From Bimuria novae-zelandiae CBS 107.79 (taxonomy: Eukaryota; Ascomycota; Dothideomycetes; Pleosporales; Didymosphaeriaceae), in assembly GCA_010015655.1 (NCBI GenBank), contig ML976736.1, positions 46,925-95,044 on the forward strand: a DNA stretch of 48,120 bases, given 5' to 3'. Numbering within the stretch: position 1 is the first letter of the stretch; the number at the start of each line of letters is the position of its first letter. The notes beneath the pieces are model-generated. The model ran no database searches. It worked only from the letters and a program-made list of their open reading frames with translations, and was not told where the DNA came from. The position numbers and the translations under genes are program-made. This document shows, piece after piece, positions 1-11,410 of this stretch.

Positions 1-861
1 AGGGAGGTAGTACTACAGGACTCAGTCGCGCTACGGAGGCAGTTCCCTCGCCACCCTGTATGGAATCACCCTGTATTCGCGCATCACGCCTACGCCGCCT
101 TCGCGCAGGAGGTAGAGGCATCTCTAGACGCAGAGGTAGCGCCGAGCCGGCTGTCCATCTTGTACCAAGCTATCCCACTGCTGGCAGACCAGCTACAGGC
201 GATAGATGCTCGCAATGAGCAGCGAATCAAGGAGCTTGGCACATCTATAAAGGAGCAGATGCGCGTACAGTCAGTACACTCACAGCAGCTACAGAAGCAG
301 CTCGGGTTTTTTACATCTGGCAGCCTTGTATTCAGGCTCGAGGCGCCGCAACCAGCGGGCCTCCTGAATCCGCTGCCGCACCTGCCAGGCACCGCATCAA
401 GCAAGGACACAGCGTCAAGCAGGTACGCCTCTGCTCAAGCGAGCCTGATAGCTACGCCTCTTGCCCGCTCGCCCAGCCCTCCTGCCCCTGCCCCTGCCTC
501 TGCCTCTGCCTCTGCCCTTGCCGTCCAGGAGGCCGGACTGGTACCTCCACAGTATAGGATGTGCCGCGCTGTACGCACAGTAGAGGATCTCTGGCGCGAG
601 TGGACGGTAGGCCTCCAAGGCCAGCCTTCAATCAGCGAGCTCGATAGGCGGTGGGGCAGCACCTGGAGGGCGGGCAGGCGTAGTGAGCTACAGTGGTACT
701 CTCTACGGCTCGAGGTTATCAAGGAGATCACGCGTATATCACAGGCACGGCGCACGAGCGAGGAGGCCGCCATGTGGCAGCTGAGCCAGCAGCAGCAACA
801 GCAGAGGTGCTCTCTAGACCTGTTCTGCAAGCGGCTCAGAGCCGCGAGGAAGCAGAGGTAG
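1..861 (+). CDS. Crypton-type element protein, C-terminal part with GCR1_C domain (5' end outside window)
   Basis: The frame is open from base 1 to a TAG at 859-861 (286 codons), so the N-terminal part lies to the left. Near the start the residues HPVWNHPVFAHHAYAAF resemble the segment after the core of Crypton/NDC10-like proteins. A heptad-like stretch follows (LADQLQAIDARNEQRIKEL), probably a coiled coil, then a low-complexity Pro/Ala/Ser linker. At about 548-730 lies a GCR1_C-type DNA-binding domain with the motifs YRMCRAVRTVEDLWREW, GLQGQPSI, WRAGRRSELQWYSLR and EVIKEI. In fungi this domain is typical of Crypton DNA transposons, whose tyrosine recombinase lies upstream. The sequence is GC-rich and free of stops, so it seems unaffected by RIP. 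The YR domain cannot be seen, so activity is unknown. A host gene of the same domain family is the alternative. Confidence 0.75.
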   Translation, partial: REVVLQDSVALRRQFPRHPVWNHPVFAHHAYAAFAQEVEASLDAEVAPSRLSILYQAIPLLADQLQAIDARNEQRIKELGTSIKEQMRVQSVHSQQLQKQLGFFTSGSLVFRLEAPQPAGLLNPLPHLPGTASSKDTASSRYASAQASLIATPLARSPSPPAPAPASASASALAVQEAGLVPPQYRMCRAVRTVEDLWREWTVGLQGQPSISELDRRWGSTWRAGRRSELQWYSLRLEVIKEITRISQARRTSEEAAMWQLSQQQQQQRCSLDLFCKRLRAARKQR

Positions 862-1246
862 GAGCTGTATAGGGGATGTAGGAGTAGCTACATGTAGCGT
901 ATGCGATCATGTACCTGGCACCTCCCTTGCGCGCGCTCAACGCTGCCATAGCAGCTTTATTCTAGCGCGACCACGCTGCGGTGTAGCAGTAGCCCTGCTA
1001 GTACTACTGGCTTAAAGATTACGATATACTCGTACGTAGTAGCGTAGATACACATGATAGAGCGTACGCGGTGGACATGGGTGGATACTTGGGGCCACTG
1101 ACCGCACGGGCCACTTAGCCACCGAAATCTCGGTAAGCCGCTGAATCAGCCATATGGAGGTCGCCGTGGATATACTATTGATGTTGAGCCGCGAAGTTAC
1201 GTTGAGCTGCGCAGCGCCAACCCGCAGGGTTGGCGAGTGGCGCGGG
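862..1246. other. 3' flank of the Crypton-type gene, no gene seen
   Basis: This stretch of normal base composition lies between the Crypton stop codon and the first Fot1-like insertion at the TA at 1247-1248. No reading frame or RNA gene is recognisable. It could be the 3' untranslated region and right end of the Crypton, but Cryptons lack terminal inverted repeats, so no boundary can be fixed. Confidence 0.4.
1215..1235. repeat. perfect 9-bp hairpin with 3-base loop
   Basis: CGCCAACCC (1215-1223) and GGGTTGGCG (1227-1235) are exact reverse complements around the loop GCA, 12 bases before the TA target of the outer Fot1-like element. It could be a termination or end structure of the Crypton, or chance. 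Confidence 0.4.
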
Positions 1247-2430
1247 TAACGTACCTGGCAAGCGAGCTAATCAGGCAAGCGAGCTAATCACTCTGCCAAG
1301 ACCCCACCAAAATCTATACTCTACACGATAGTATAGAACGCGTATAAATAGTTATTAAAAATTATAATAAGCTAATTTATTTAGAATTTAGTTTTATATA
1401 TTTCTTACATGTGCGTAAGTTGTACTTAGCTTTACTATAGCGCCTATAGTATTATTAAGTAGACTTACCCTTATTAGCACGCGCCCTTATTTTTACTTTT
1501 TACTATTACTACGTGCCTTAAACTCCTTTAAAGTAATTAATTACTAGCTTTATTTTTGTAATAAGAACTTCTTCCTGCTATAGTTACTTTCTTTTATATA
1601 ATATACGTTATATAGTAGCCTTATTAATTAGTAGCTTAAAGCGTAGCAATCTATTTCTACGATAATACTAATTTATATACTACTATTATTATACCTTTTA
1701 CTATTTTTTGAAGGCCTTAATTATACTTATTAAGAAATTAATTAGGTGCGTTTAAATCCTTTCCTTTATAAGTATTTATTATAATCCTAATTCTAACATG
1801 TTACTTAGTATTATAATTATTATATACTATTACGTATAGTATAAGGTAAAAGCGTACGTAGGCAAACGTTAAGCGTTATATTATTACTTTTAGATTAAAA
1901 AACAACTAAACTAGCGCTTTTAAAGCTTCTAAAAATAGTATTTTTTATAATTATTACTTTAAAAGTAACGTACTTTATAAGCGAGCCGTTATTATAAGCG
2001 AGTTATCACCCTATAAAACTTCTATCGCCTTTATAGCGATCTATCTTAACAATGCGTAATAATAATTATATATAATTATTATTTTAAATTAAGTAGTATT
2101 TATAGTATATTTTATATACGTTTGCGCATTATATCTAGTCTCTCTATAGTAGCTATAGCGTGTTAAAGCCCACTAACTAGCACCTAATTATGCCCTATCT
2201 TAACGCGTTTTGCTTTCTAGCTACTACTTAACGTCTTTTTAAGTAATAATTTTTTATACCTTTACCCTTATTATGGTGCTTTACTACTATATTTACTTTC
2301 TTTTTTGCTTTTTATATACTATAGTAGCCTTATTAGCCTTTTTAAGCTTTTTAATCTAATTACGCATAACCGTACTTTCGAAAGCTATTACTTTAGCGTC
2401 CTTTTTAAGCTAATTAAGAGCTATAATAAT

Positions 2431-2880
2431 TGTTATAAGGCTCTCACACCTTGTTCCGATCCGGGTTAGGGCGGTAAGGTATCGTGGTGCTTCACGGATT
2501 ATTTAGTAGTATAAGTTGATGCGACACTTAGCGCGAGGCTAGACAATCTAATCTTATAATAAATAAGATAACTATTAGTCTATATAGGAGAACGTACTCG
2601 CATAGAAGATATGTGAGTTAACTATAAGGAGCATAACAAAGGAAACTGTCCTGTATATATATATCCTCCTTGTCCTATAGAATCCCACGATGTCCTATAT
2701 CCTGGCATCGTGGGATCCTATGGGATTTCCTGGGACGTCACGTGAGCAGGGGTCACGTGGTCCCACGGTGTCCCATGGTCTTGGCGTCTGGGACAGCCTG
2801 GGACGTTACGTAAGCCTGAGGCGGGGCCCGGATGCCGTTATAAGGCTCTCCGTCCCACCGTCGACTGCTGGACCGTAACA
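2431..2880. mobile_element. solo LTR (450 bp), not RIP-mutated
   Basis: It begins TGTTATAAGG and ends CCGTAACA, and is flanked by the 5 bp duplication ATAAT (2426-2430 and 2881-2885). The 14-mer GTTATAAGGCTCTC occurs at 2432 and again at 2837, and a 10 bp inverted pair (TCCCACGATG / CATCGTGGGA) lies near 2684-2714. It is rich in TG and CA dinucleotides while its surroundings are depleted of them, so it probably arrived after the host transposon was mutated. It looks like the product of recombination between the LTRs of a retrotransposon absent from this window. The 62-codon frame inside it (2690-2878) is not thought to be a gene. Confidence 0.75.
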
Positions 2881-3215
2881 ATAATAAACATAAGTAATAA
2901 ACTTTTATACTTTTAAATTCTATTATAAATTTATTTTAAATAACCTTTTAGCTTACGTGCGTTACTTAGTATTTTAGCTTTTTAAAAAGTAACTTTTAGT
3001 AGAAGTAGCGTTAGCGTATAAAGCTTAATATTAAGCTTTAATATTACTACCTCTAGGTCGTATAGGATAAGGCTAGCACCTTAAAAGCTTACGTAGATAT
3101 TTTCTTTTATAATTAACTACTTATAGGCTACGTAGAAGGCTAGTAGGAACTTTAACTTTATAATATAACTAATATAGTCGCGTATTAGGCTTCTAATCTA
3201 GTAGCTATACGCGTG

Positions 3216-3388
3216 TGTCACGAGTCGTAGGTCGAGGGCCCTCGACGGCCCTAGTCCGCTCTAGACTAGCGCTATCCGGGCCTTCTGCCTATCTACTTCC
3301 CTCGCCGCAGCCCTTCTCTTCCCTCTCTAAGGGATCGCCTTAGTACTGTGGATAGACTAAGTCGCCCGTAGTTAGGGCGCTTTTTATA
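3216..3388 (+). repeat. 5' LTR of Gypsy 1
   Basis: 173 bp, beginning TGTCACGAGTCG. It differs from the 3' LTR at five positions that I can see, all transitions with T or A in this copy; four are in CpA/TpG context (for example CCAGC to CTAGC), as RIP would leave. Its last bases read TTTTTATA where the 3' copy has TTTTTACA. Confidence 0.92.
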
Positions 3389-3429
3389 ATACGATCCCTT
3401 ACCCCCTTATATCTAATTCACCTGTACGA

Positions 3430-6400
3430 TGGAATCGACACGAAGAGTTACCCGCCAGATCTTAAAGATAGCAGGAGACCCTTAAAGTAGGTTACTACTT
3501 ATAGGACCCTCTAAATAAGAGTCTCTAATAGTTATAACGCCTATAGAAGACCTAATAACACCTATAGACCTAGAGGAAGACCCCCCTATCGTTATAAATA
3601 GTAATAATAACTAATAATTAGAGGAAGTTACCTTCTAAGAACGCCTAGGCGTGCTATAGCTCTAATAATATATTTAGGAACTAGAGGCCTCCCTAATAGT
3701 AGAGCGTTACTAATCTAAAGGCAAGACCCTAGTTAGGAACAAGATAATAACTACTAGCATCTCTAATAACTCCCCGGAGCCTAAAGAGGGTCACGGCAAC
3801 CCAGACAAGGCTAAAGATATAAGTAATAACCTATTAAGTAATAGCTTAACGGAGGACGCGTCCTTAAGCTTAGATAATACTAGTTAAAACTAATCTAGGG
3901 CTTCTAGAAGCATCCAACGCCCGCGAAAGAAGGATAGACAAGGCCAGGCCTACACTAGCCGCGATAAAGAACGTTAGATTTAAATAGTAGCTGCTATTTT
4001 AGACGCATAGCTACTAAAGCCGCTAGAACTCCCTTAATTTAAGGGTAGGGGTTATAAGGAACTAAACTTATAGAAGAGGGCCTACGAGGACTATATTAAC
4101 TTCTTACTTATTCTTAAAACTAATAAAGCGCAGGTTAGGTTTACAGTAAGATACTTAGGAGATATATAACATAACTACTAGAACTAAACAGTCGCCAAGA
4201 TCCCAGAACGGAAGCGATATAGGAAAGTTACCTAGGACCTTTTATAGTAGACTATAGTGGACTCCCTAGAATTAGCCTAGGAGCGAAAGAGTGCCGCTCG
4301 CCAAAGGATTAAGGTAGCTAAATAAGGCAAGAAGACCCCCACAGAACTCCTTAACTACCTTAAGGACTAATAAGAGGAATACGACCTAGAGAAGGCCTTA
4401 GATAATAATAATAAAGACTATATTAATAACTTCTACATGGCACTAAATAAGAAAATCTAAGAACGCCTTAAATAGCAGCCGCGCGAATAGAAGAGCCTCT
4501 CTTACTTAGAAGTAAAGGTAAATATGTATTAGCGAGCGTTAAAACCTTATAAGTTAAAGAAATAACGTATATATAATATTAATAATAACTTCCTTAACAA
4601 GCTAGCTAACGAAAGGCGCGATTAAAAGCGATTTAGGTTAAATAATATAAGACTATACTAGAGACGCCACGATAGCGACCGTCGCGACAAGGATAGCAAG
4701 AAGAAGGCTTAGGTAGTAAAGGATAGGAATAAGGACTAATGCTTCTATTGCCACGAACTAGGCTATTATAAGGCGTCCTATTTAAAGTACAAGGCCAAGG
4801 CGGGGAAAGACAAGCTATAGACTAGGAGGCCTAATAGTCTACAGGCAAGATTAACTATAATAAGGATTAATAATAACTAGTTATAGCTATAAGGACCCCT
4901 AGGGATAAGAGCGGTGGCTTACTAATCGCGCTGGACGGTAAAGTACAACACGAGGGTAACTAATAATAGATTAAAGCCCTAGTAGACTGCGGAGCCGAAG
5001 CGAATTTCGTTAGTAGTAATCTAATAAAGTGGTTAGGGGTTGCAGTAATAATAATAAAAGGCAAACGCTATGTGGCGCTAAATAGATAAGACTTAGGCGT
5101 TCTAGGCTAGGCGAAGCTCCCCTACACTATTATAAATAATTGCGGTAAAACTGAGAGCGGTAGTTGCCTATTTATAGTTAGTAATATTAGTGGATTTAAT
5201 ATGGTCCTAGGAATGCCCTGGCTAGCAGAATGGAACCCTATTATAAACTTTTATAATAAGACTATCTGCTTCGTCTATAGGAAGCGTAAATAGACTAAGA
5301 TCTCTACTAAATTAGTAGAAGAGTTCGCTGGCATGGCTAAAGATATAGCAAATAACTATTTTATTATGTATGCCACCCTGAAGGACACATTAGGAGGCCT
5401 ACCTGGGACGCTACCTAAAGAATACTAGGGACAGTAAGAGAAAGCCTTTTCTAAAGAAGCCGCGAGCATCCTTGCCAACTATAGCCCCCACGAGATAAAG
5501 ATCGATATCGAGGAAGGTAAGGAAGTGCCTTTTAGACCACTCTATAGTCTATTAGAGTTAGAGTCGGCAGTTCTGCGCGACTATATCTAGAAGAACCTTA
5601 AATAGGGCTTTATTTAATTATCGCGATTAAGCGCTGGGGTACTAATCCTTTTTGTAAAGAAAAAGGATAGAGGCCTCCGCCTCTACGTTAACTACAAGGG
5701 ACTAAATATAGTTATAATAAAGAACTAATACCTACTTCCCTTAATATAGGAATCCCTTAACTAACTAGGGGATGCCTAGATCTACACTAAACTAGACCTA
5801 AGGGACGCCTACCACCGCGTCTAAATTAGGGCAAGAGATAAATGGAAGACGGCCTTTTAAACAAGGTACGGATAGTACAAATATATAGTAATACCTTTTA
5901 GCTTAATAAACGCGCCTGAGACCTTCGAAAGCTATATTAATAATACACTGTTAGACCTTCTTAATATTTACTATATTGTGTACCTTAACGATATCCTTAT
6001 CTACTCTAAGATAAAGGAGGAACACATCCAGCACGTTTAAACGGTGCTAGAACGTCTTGTTAAACGCTAGCTATATGCTAAACTGTCTAAATGCGAATTC
6101 CACACACGTAAGGTAGGATACCTAGGCTTTATAGTATCCCTAGACAGCGTAGAGATAGAGGAGAACCGCGTCGCCTCTATAAAAGATTAGCCTAAACTAA
6201 ACTTAGTCCGAGTAGTTAGGATCTTCCTTAGTTTTGCTAACTACTATTAAAGGTTTATAGAAGGATTCTTTTAAGTAGCAGCACCCCTTCACGCCCTAAC
6301 AAGAAGGCTAGAGGGAGCTACTAAGGGTAGATAGCGATAGAGACTTAAGAAATTAGTTATAATAAGCCTACTAAAGTAGGCTAAGGCCTCCTTTTACTAG

Positions 6401-8935
6401 CTAAAAGAGAGCTTTATGCGAGGGCCCTTACTAGCCTACTTTAACCCTAGAAGACCCTTAAAAGTAGAAACTAACACTTTAGGTTTCGCGATCTTAGGTA
6501 TCTTAAGCTAATCGTAACTAGATAAATATAGGAAGCTATAATAGCACCTAGTTGCTTTTTATTCGCGCAAGATAAACTAGGCAGAATAAAACTACGACAC
6601 GTATAATAGCGAGTTACTAGCAATCGTTAAAGCTTTTAAGTATTAGCGACACTACTTAGAGGGTATTAGTAAGAAAGTTAAGCTTTTAACTAATTATGCC
6701 AACCTGCAAGGGTTCATGTCTATAAAAGTCCTAACTAAATAGTAGGCAAGGTGGGCTAAATAGCTCGTAACATTTAATTTTAAAATTAAATACTATCTAA
6801 GAAGGATAAATCCCGCTAACGGACTATTACGGAGACCTAACTACAAGTTAGAGGAGGAAATAAGCTTAGGCGGAATAGGTAGTTTCTAGCAAAGACTCCT
6901 TAAGGCCTTATAGTATAAGTTATAGCTAAAAGGCGACGCTTTAGACGAAGCAGGCGTGGCAGGCAGCCTATAGCCACTAAAGCAGGCAAGAAGCCCTAGA
7001 CTAGTAGTAGTAATAAGGGTCGCTAGACCTAGAATGTTAGTAACTAAGGAGGTGGCGGTAAATAATTTAGTAAGCGCTTACCCTATAGTAGAGCTATTAA
7101 AGAGAAATAGCTAGGGGGACGAAACTGCAGAACGAATCCTCTAGTACCTCTAAGGGCCAGAGATGGCAAAGCCAGAATGGCTAAAGCGCTAGATAATTAG
7201 ACCGGCCAACCTATTACGGTACGAGAATAGGCTATACGTGCCACCTCTGGCGAGGGTATATGTCCTTTAATAATACTATAATAACCCCCTCGCGGGCTAT
7301 TTTAGCTTCGCTAAGACTTTAGAGCTAGTACTACGAGAGTTCTAGTAGCCTAGTGTTTAATAATACGTAAAGGACTACGTCTAGACCTATTAAGCGTGCT
7401 TTAGGGCGAAACCTGTCTAATACGCAACGCACGGCCAACTTAATAGCCTACTAGTCTTAAGGGGCATTTAGGAGGACATTGCTATAGATATAGTAATAGA
7501 TCTACTTAAGAGTAAATCTAGAGCCTATTATTATAATAGCATCCTAATAATTATTAACTAGTTTTCTAAGATGGCACACTACATCCCCACGCGAAAGGAC
7601 CTAAAGGTAGTAAAGCTAGCTAAGGTCTTTAGGAGAGAGGTTCTGCGCCTATATAGCCCTCTAAAGTTAATAGTTATAAATAGAGGTAGCCTATTTATAT
7701 TAGCTTATTAGAGCACCTTTACTTAATATTTAAGAACTAAGTAACTCCTCTCTACTGCCTTCTACCCGCAGATAGATGAATAGACAGAACGATAGAACTA
7801 AACGCTTAAATAGTACCTTTGAGTGTTTTATAACTATAAATAATCTAATTAGGCGGACCTTCTATCCGAAGCAGAATATTCGTATAATAATAGCATCTAT
7901 AGCTCTATAGGAGTGTCGCTATTTATTATAGTGTATAGCCTAAATCTACTAATAGTAGGCCTGCCCCGAGAAGTACAGCTGCGCGGGTTAGTACCTACGG
8001 TAAGGGCCAGAGCGGTAGTTCTAGCCCAGACTAGGGTCCAGATAACCTAAGCGATCCTTAGGGCACAGGCGTACTAGGCGACGTGGTATAACAGGAAGCA
8101 TAAGGCCCAAACCTTTATAGTAAGAGACATGGTATACCTCAACGCCCGCAATATATAGTTAACTAGGCCTAAGAAGAAACTTAACTACAAGTCCTAGAGT
8201 CCCTATAGGGTAAAATGGCGGATTAGTTAATAGGCATATAAGCTAGAGCTGCTAAAGGACTTTAACATTTACCTAGTGTTCTATATGTCTCTCCTAAACC
8301 AGGTAGCCCTAGAAGGACTGCTATAACAAGAGTAAAGCCCGCCTAAGGTTATTATACTATAAGCAGGGGAGGATATATACCTAATTAAAGGAATTAGATC
8401 TAGGGTACTCTAGGACAGAGAATGGCTGTATAAAGTTAAGTAGAAAGGATATAATAGCGATAAGAACTAGTATTTATCTACGGAGGAAATCTCTAAAAGG
8501 GCGATAAAGCAGTTTCTAAAGGGCTTGGACAAGGAGACTAAAGGTCGCCCTAGACAGGAGCCTAAGAGGCGGGGTCGCCCCCCTAGAGAAGGAGGAAGAC
8601 AGCACTTGATAGTAATTAGTAATAGATTACCCTAGAGAGTATACTTTATAGGCTGCGAAATACTAGAATAAATAGGGTAGAGGATTCTTAAATAGACTAA
8701 AGACTAGAACAAGCTATCTAGGCCTATTCACGCCTCTCGGGGCCTAACAGAGGCTTATAAGCCTATTCGGACCGTACCTAACGCGATTATAGCCAACCAA
8801 AACCTAACTAAAACTACCTAAGGGTATAGAACGTAAATAAAATCTAGATACCGTTAATAGGGGCAGGGATTCCTAAATTATACTAAATAACCCTCTTAAT
8901 TAGTTAGGCGCTTAGACTTGTAGGCTTACTAGAAA
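3430..8935 (+). pseudogene. gag-pol of Gypsy 1, RIP-inactivated
   Basis: The polyprotein can be followed through dozens of TAA/TAG codons. The gag zinc knuckle is at 4740-4781: it reads CFYC, then Tyr where His belongs, then Tyr where the last Cys belongs. The protease shows DCGAEANFVS near 4986, with Cys where Ser or Thr is usual. The reverse transcriptase runs about 5530-6150, and its YxDD box at 5981-5992 reads YLND, so a catalytic Asp is now Asn. RNase H is at about 6460-6800 and integrase at about 7150-8030. A chromodomain (YKVKWKGYNS) lies near 8430. Downstream, the same strand still reads as a low-complexity tail to about 8935, meeting the antisense frame tail to tail. Nothing here could make a working enzyme. 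Confidence 0.88.
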
Positions 8936-8940
8936 ATCTT

Positions 8941-9997
8941 CTAACTACCCTTACTTTTAATCTTCTTTTTTACTTCCTCCGCAAGGAAGTCTAGCGTGGC
9001 TAGGATACTAGCCTTAAACGCTAACTACTCTAAATTAGCATTAATAACCTGGGATTAGGGTTAAGGACCTTTATTAACTTAGGAGTAACCTTCTTGCGCC
9101 TAGGGGTAAGAGCACTAGTAGTAACTAGGAAGGTTAAACCACCCCTCTCTATAGTAGAAGCTTTCCTCTTCCGCTTCTCCTTAATAGAGAGGCCTACCAC
9201 CGGAATAATCTCCTTAGGAGGCTAGGTGTTATAACCCGAGTAGTAGGGGGTTAATAGGTTTCCGCAGAATTTGGATCCGGTGGCCCTATACGACTTAGTC
9301 TAGATAACCCTTAACTACACTAGATAATACTTATATAATAATATTACTTTATTCTGTCTTTAGTACCTGCGCGGTGGCCTTTACTAATGCCTTATCTAAT
9401 TTAGAGAGGTTAATCTTGTCGCATGTATACGTATTAATTTGGCTTAAGCGTAGTATAAGGGTAATTAGGGTACTTAACACGTTCTCTAAGTTGTCTTTGG
9501 GTATCTGCTACTAATTAGCCTTAAAACCCCTATATAACCCTTGAAGCGCTAACTTACCTGCTAATAATTCTTACTATCGCCATAGCAGGCATCGCAGCGG
9601 TAGATCGAATTATAGTCTTCTAAATCTATTAGGCTAAGATTAATATACATTACCCTAGACTAGACACGACGTATCTCCTTAACCTAAAACTAGTAAAGCT
9701 TTATCTTCTTGTAATTAGACTACTTAAGGCTATTTAGGATAATAGGAAGGTAAGTATAGCACGGGTTAATAGTACTAACCGCGCTTGCACGCGCCTTATT
9801 AACTAGGGCCTTAAGGGTAGTGTTCGCGGTACTTATGGTGCTAAATAGCGTGGGTATATCTAGACAAAGTCTAAAGGTTGCTAAAGAGGGCGGTGGAGAA
9901 GTGACAAGTACGGGGACGACTTAGCAGGCCTACACTAGGTTAGTCTACCTTTACGATCCCTAAATTTAGAGCGGCTAGGTACTAAAATGGGGGGCAT
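8941..9997 (-). pseudogene. antisense extra ORF of Gypsy 1, decayed
   Basis: On the minus strand a frame starts MPPILVPSRSKFRDRKGR at 9997-9995, about 230 bp inside the 3' LTR, and reads towards pol, ending in a TAG at 8943-8941 after the Lys-rich end EEVKKKIKSKGS. It contains stops of RIP type and at least two frame changes. Long coherent stretches remain, such as KDNLENVLSTLITLILRLSQ and PVVGLSIKEKRKRKAS, plus a CX2C pair (YRCDACYGD) near 9590. Stop-poor stretches this long are unlikely by chance in this composition, so I infer a real accessory gene carried on the opposite strand. The function is unknown; a zinc-binding or nucleic-acid-binding role is only a guess. Confidence 0.55.
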
Positions 9998-10227
9998 CTA
10001 GGGTTAGGCACCCTAGACTGCCATAGATTAGCTAGGTCGTACTTACGGGTTAGGGAGCCTCTGGGATAAGGTAAGCCGCCAAGTAGAGAGTAAGAATAAG
10101 GGTTTTAGGCCTTAGTATAAGCCTAAGATTTAGCTTACGTTATTAGCTTACGTAATACGCAAGGCCTAATTAGGCTAGTTATTATATGCTTATTCTCGCG
10201 GTCGAGACCCTTAAAGAAAAGAGCCTT

Positions 10228-10400
10228 TGTCACGAGTCGTAGGTCGAGGGCCCTCGACGGCCCTAGTCCGCTCTAGACCAGCGCTATCCGGGCCTTCCGC
10301 CTATCTACTTCCCTCGCCGCAGCCCTTCTCTTCCCTCTCTAAGGGATCGCCTTAGTACTGTGGATAGACTGAGTCGCCCGTAGTCAGGGCGCTTTTTACA
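10228..10400 (+). repeat. 3' LTR of Gypsy 1
   Basis: 173 bp, TGTCACGAGTCG to TTTTTACA. It is the less mutated partner of 3216-3388 and is followed directly by the GCGTG target duplication. Confidence 0.92.
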
Positions 10401-10405
10401 GCGTG

Positions 10406-11383
10406 CTTTAATAGCAAAAGGTAGCTAATATTAAGTAGCTATAAGAAGTGCGACGAATATAGTAGTATATAAAAAGTATAAATATTATTTTCTTTATAAA
10501 TTAACTAAAAGTAAAGTAAGTTATAGCTCTTATAACTATTAAATATAAGTAGCTAGCGCGAGCCTACCCTATTCTCTACTATATACTTAATAAAGTATTT
10601 TAGTTACTTTACTCTAAGCTTATTAGTAGTCTAGCTATTATTACTAATAGCGAAAGCCTAGTCGCGTAGCATATTATTATTTTAGTACTAGGTAGAGAAG
10701 TAATACTAGTTAAAGAAAATAATAAAATGTAGGATTACCTCGCTAGTAGTATTAATTCTATAAATTACTATAGCCTACTTATAAGTACCTAGCTAGGTAG
10801 CTTTTAGTCTATCCTATCTCTTTAAGCTTATAATAACAAGCTATACTAATATCTCACCTATTATAAAGCTAGTCTTATTAAATTTATAAGTATTTTTATT
10901 ATAAATACTATAGGTGGCCTTCGTGCGCGATACAAGCTTGAATTAATCCTTAATAATATTTAAATCCTTATATAAGGCTCTTTATTAATCGTATAGCTAA
11001 TTAAATTATGTATTAAGGCGGTCTATTTACTTAATAAAGTTACATAGCTATAGTTAACTAACCTGGCCAGCGCTGCGCTTAGCAATTAGGTTATTTACTA
11101 TATCTCTTATAGTATCTAGGGTAGGCGCCAGTCCTCGTAAATCTAGATTAAGTATATGCCTAATAATTACCTCCTTTTCTAGCTCTATAAGTTTTTTTTA
11201 ATTTAGGCTAGTAATTACGTCGCGTAGTAATTTTTACGCGTTAGTTATATAGTATATTTTAAAAAATATTATATATTTTTATAGCACGTCGTTTGCTTTA
11301 GATTTAGTCTTAATTAATAGCTTAGATAGCTAGGAAGATATCTACTTTATTATAAGGTGACGCGTTATGAAAAGTTTGGTGGG
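10406..11383 (-). pseudogene. Fot1-like transposase of element B, main relic
   Basis: The minus-strand frame is broken by many stops. Near 10420-10500 it can be aligned with the end of the DDE domain of element A: the equivalent of the HSSHLLQPLD segment reads YSSHFL followed by LLN, so the last catalytic Asp appears to be Asn. The rest of the gene continues across the Gypsy insertion into 1993-3210. It is recognisable mainly through its similarity to A and its position inside matching inverted repeats. Confidence 0.55.
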
Positions 11384-11410
11384 ATAACGGCTCGCTTATA
11401 AAGTACGTTA

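Larger units (their letters stand above)
3216..10400 (+). mobile_element. complete Ty3/Gypsy chromovirus 1 (7185 bp), RIP-degraded
   Basis: Two 173 bp LTRs (3216-3388 and 10228-10400) bound the element, flanked by a perfect 5 bp duplication GCGTG (3211-3215 and 10401-10405). Inside, in order, are gag with a zinc knuckle, protease, reverse transcriptase, RNase H, integrase and a chromodomain, all on the plus strand. Then comes a separate minus-strand reading frame (8941-9997) before the 3' LTR. The purine-rich run AAAGAAAAGAG just before 10228 fits a polypurine tract. The integrase-chromodomain order places it in the chromovirus branch. Many in-frame TAA and TAG codons make it non-autonomous. 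Confidence 0.93.
1968..11408 (-). mobile_element. Fot1/pogo-like DNA transposon B, nested inside A
   Basis: A perfect 25 bp inverted repeat, starting ACGTACTTTATAAGCGAGCC, lies at 1968-1992 and 11384-11408, with TA on both sides (1966-1967 and 11409-11410). Without the solo LTR and the Gypsy element it carries, its length is 1796 bp. The right half (10406-11383) aligns by eye with the transposase half of A, for example at 10430-10520 against 11525-11620, so the two are related but distinct copies. The left end also has an extra AAGCGAG-type repeat that the right end lacks. Confidence 0.85.

Noticed and set aside
435..830. Minus-strand frames of 67 and 131 codons opposite the Crypton ORF
   Set aside because: They are shadows of the plus-strand gene; the Cys-rich run is the complement of a CAG repeat.
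1..861. Starship captain (DUF3435 tyrosine recombinase)
   Set aside because: The visible domain is GCR1_C, typical of Cryptons. No captain-type motif or Starship boundary is seen.
2690..2878. 62-codon frame in the solo LTR
   Set aside because: It lies wholly inside an LTR, has no family resemblance, and its length is expected by chance in GC-rich DNA.
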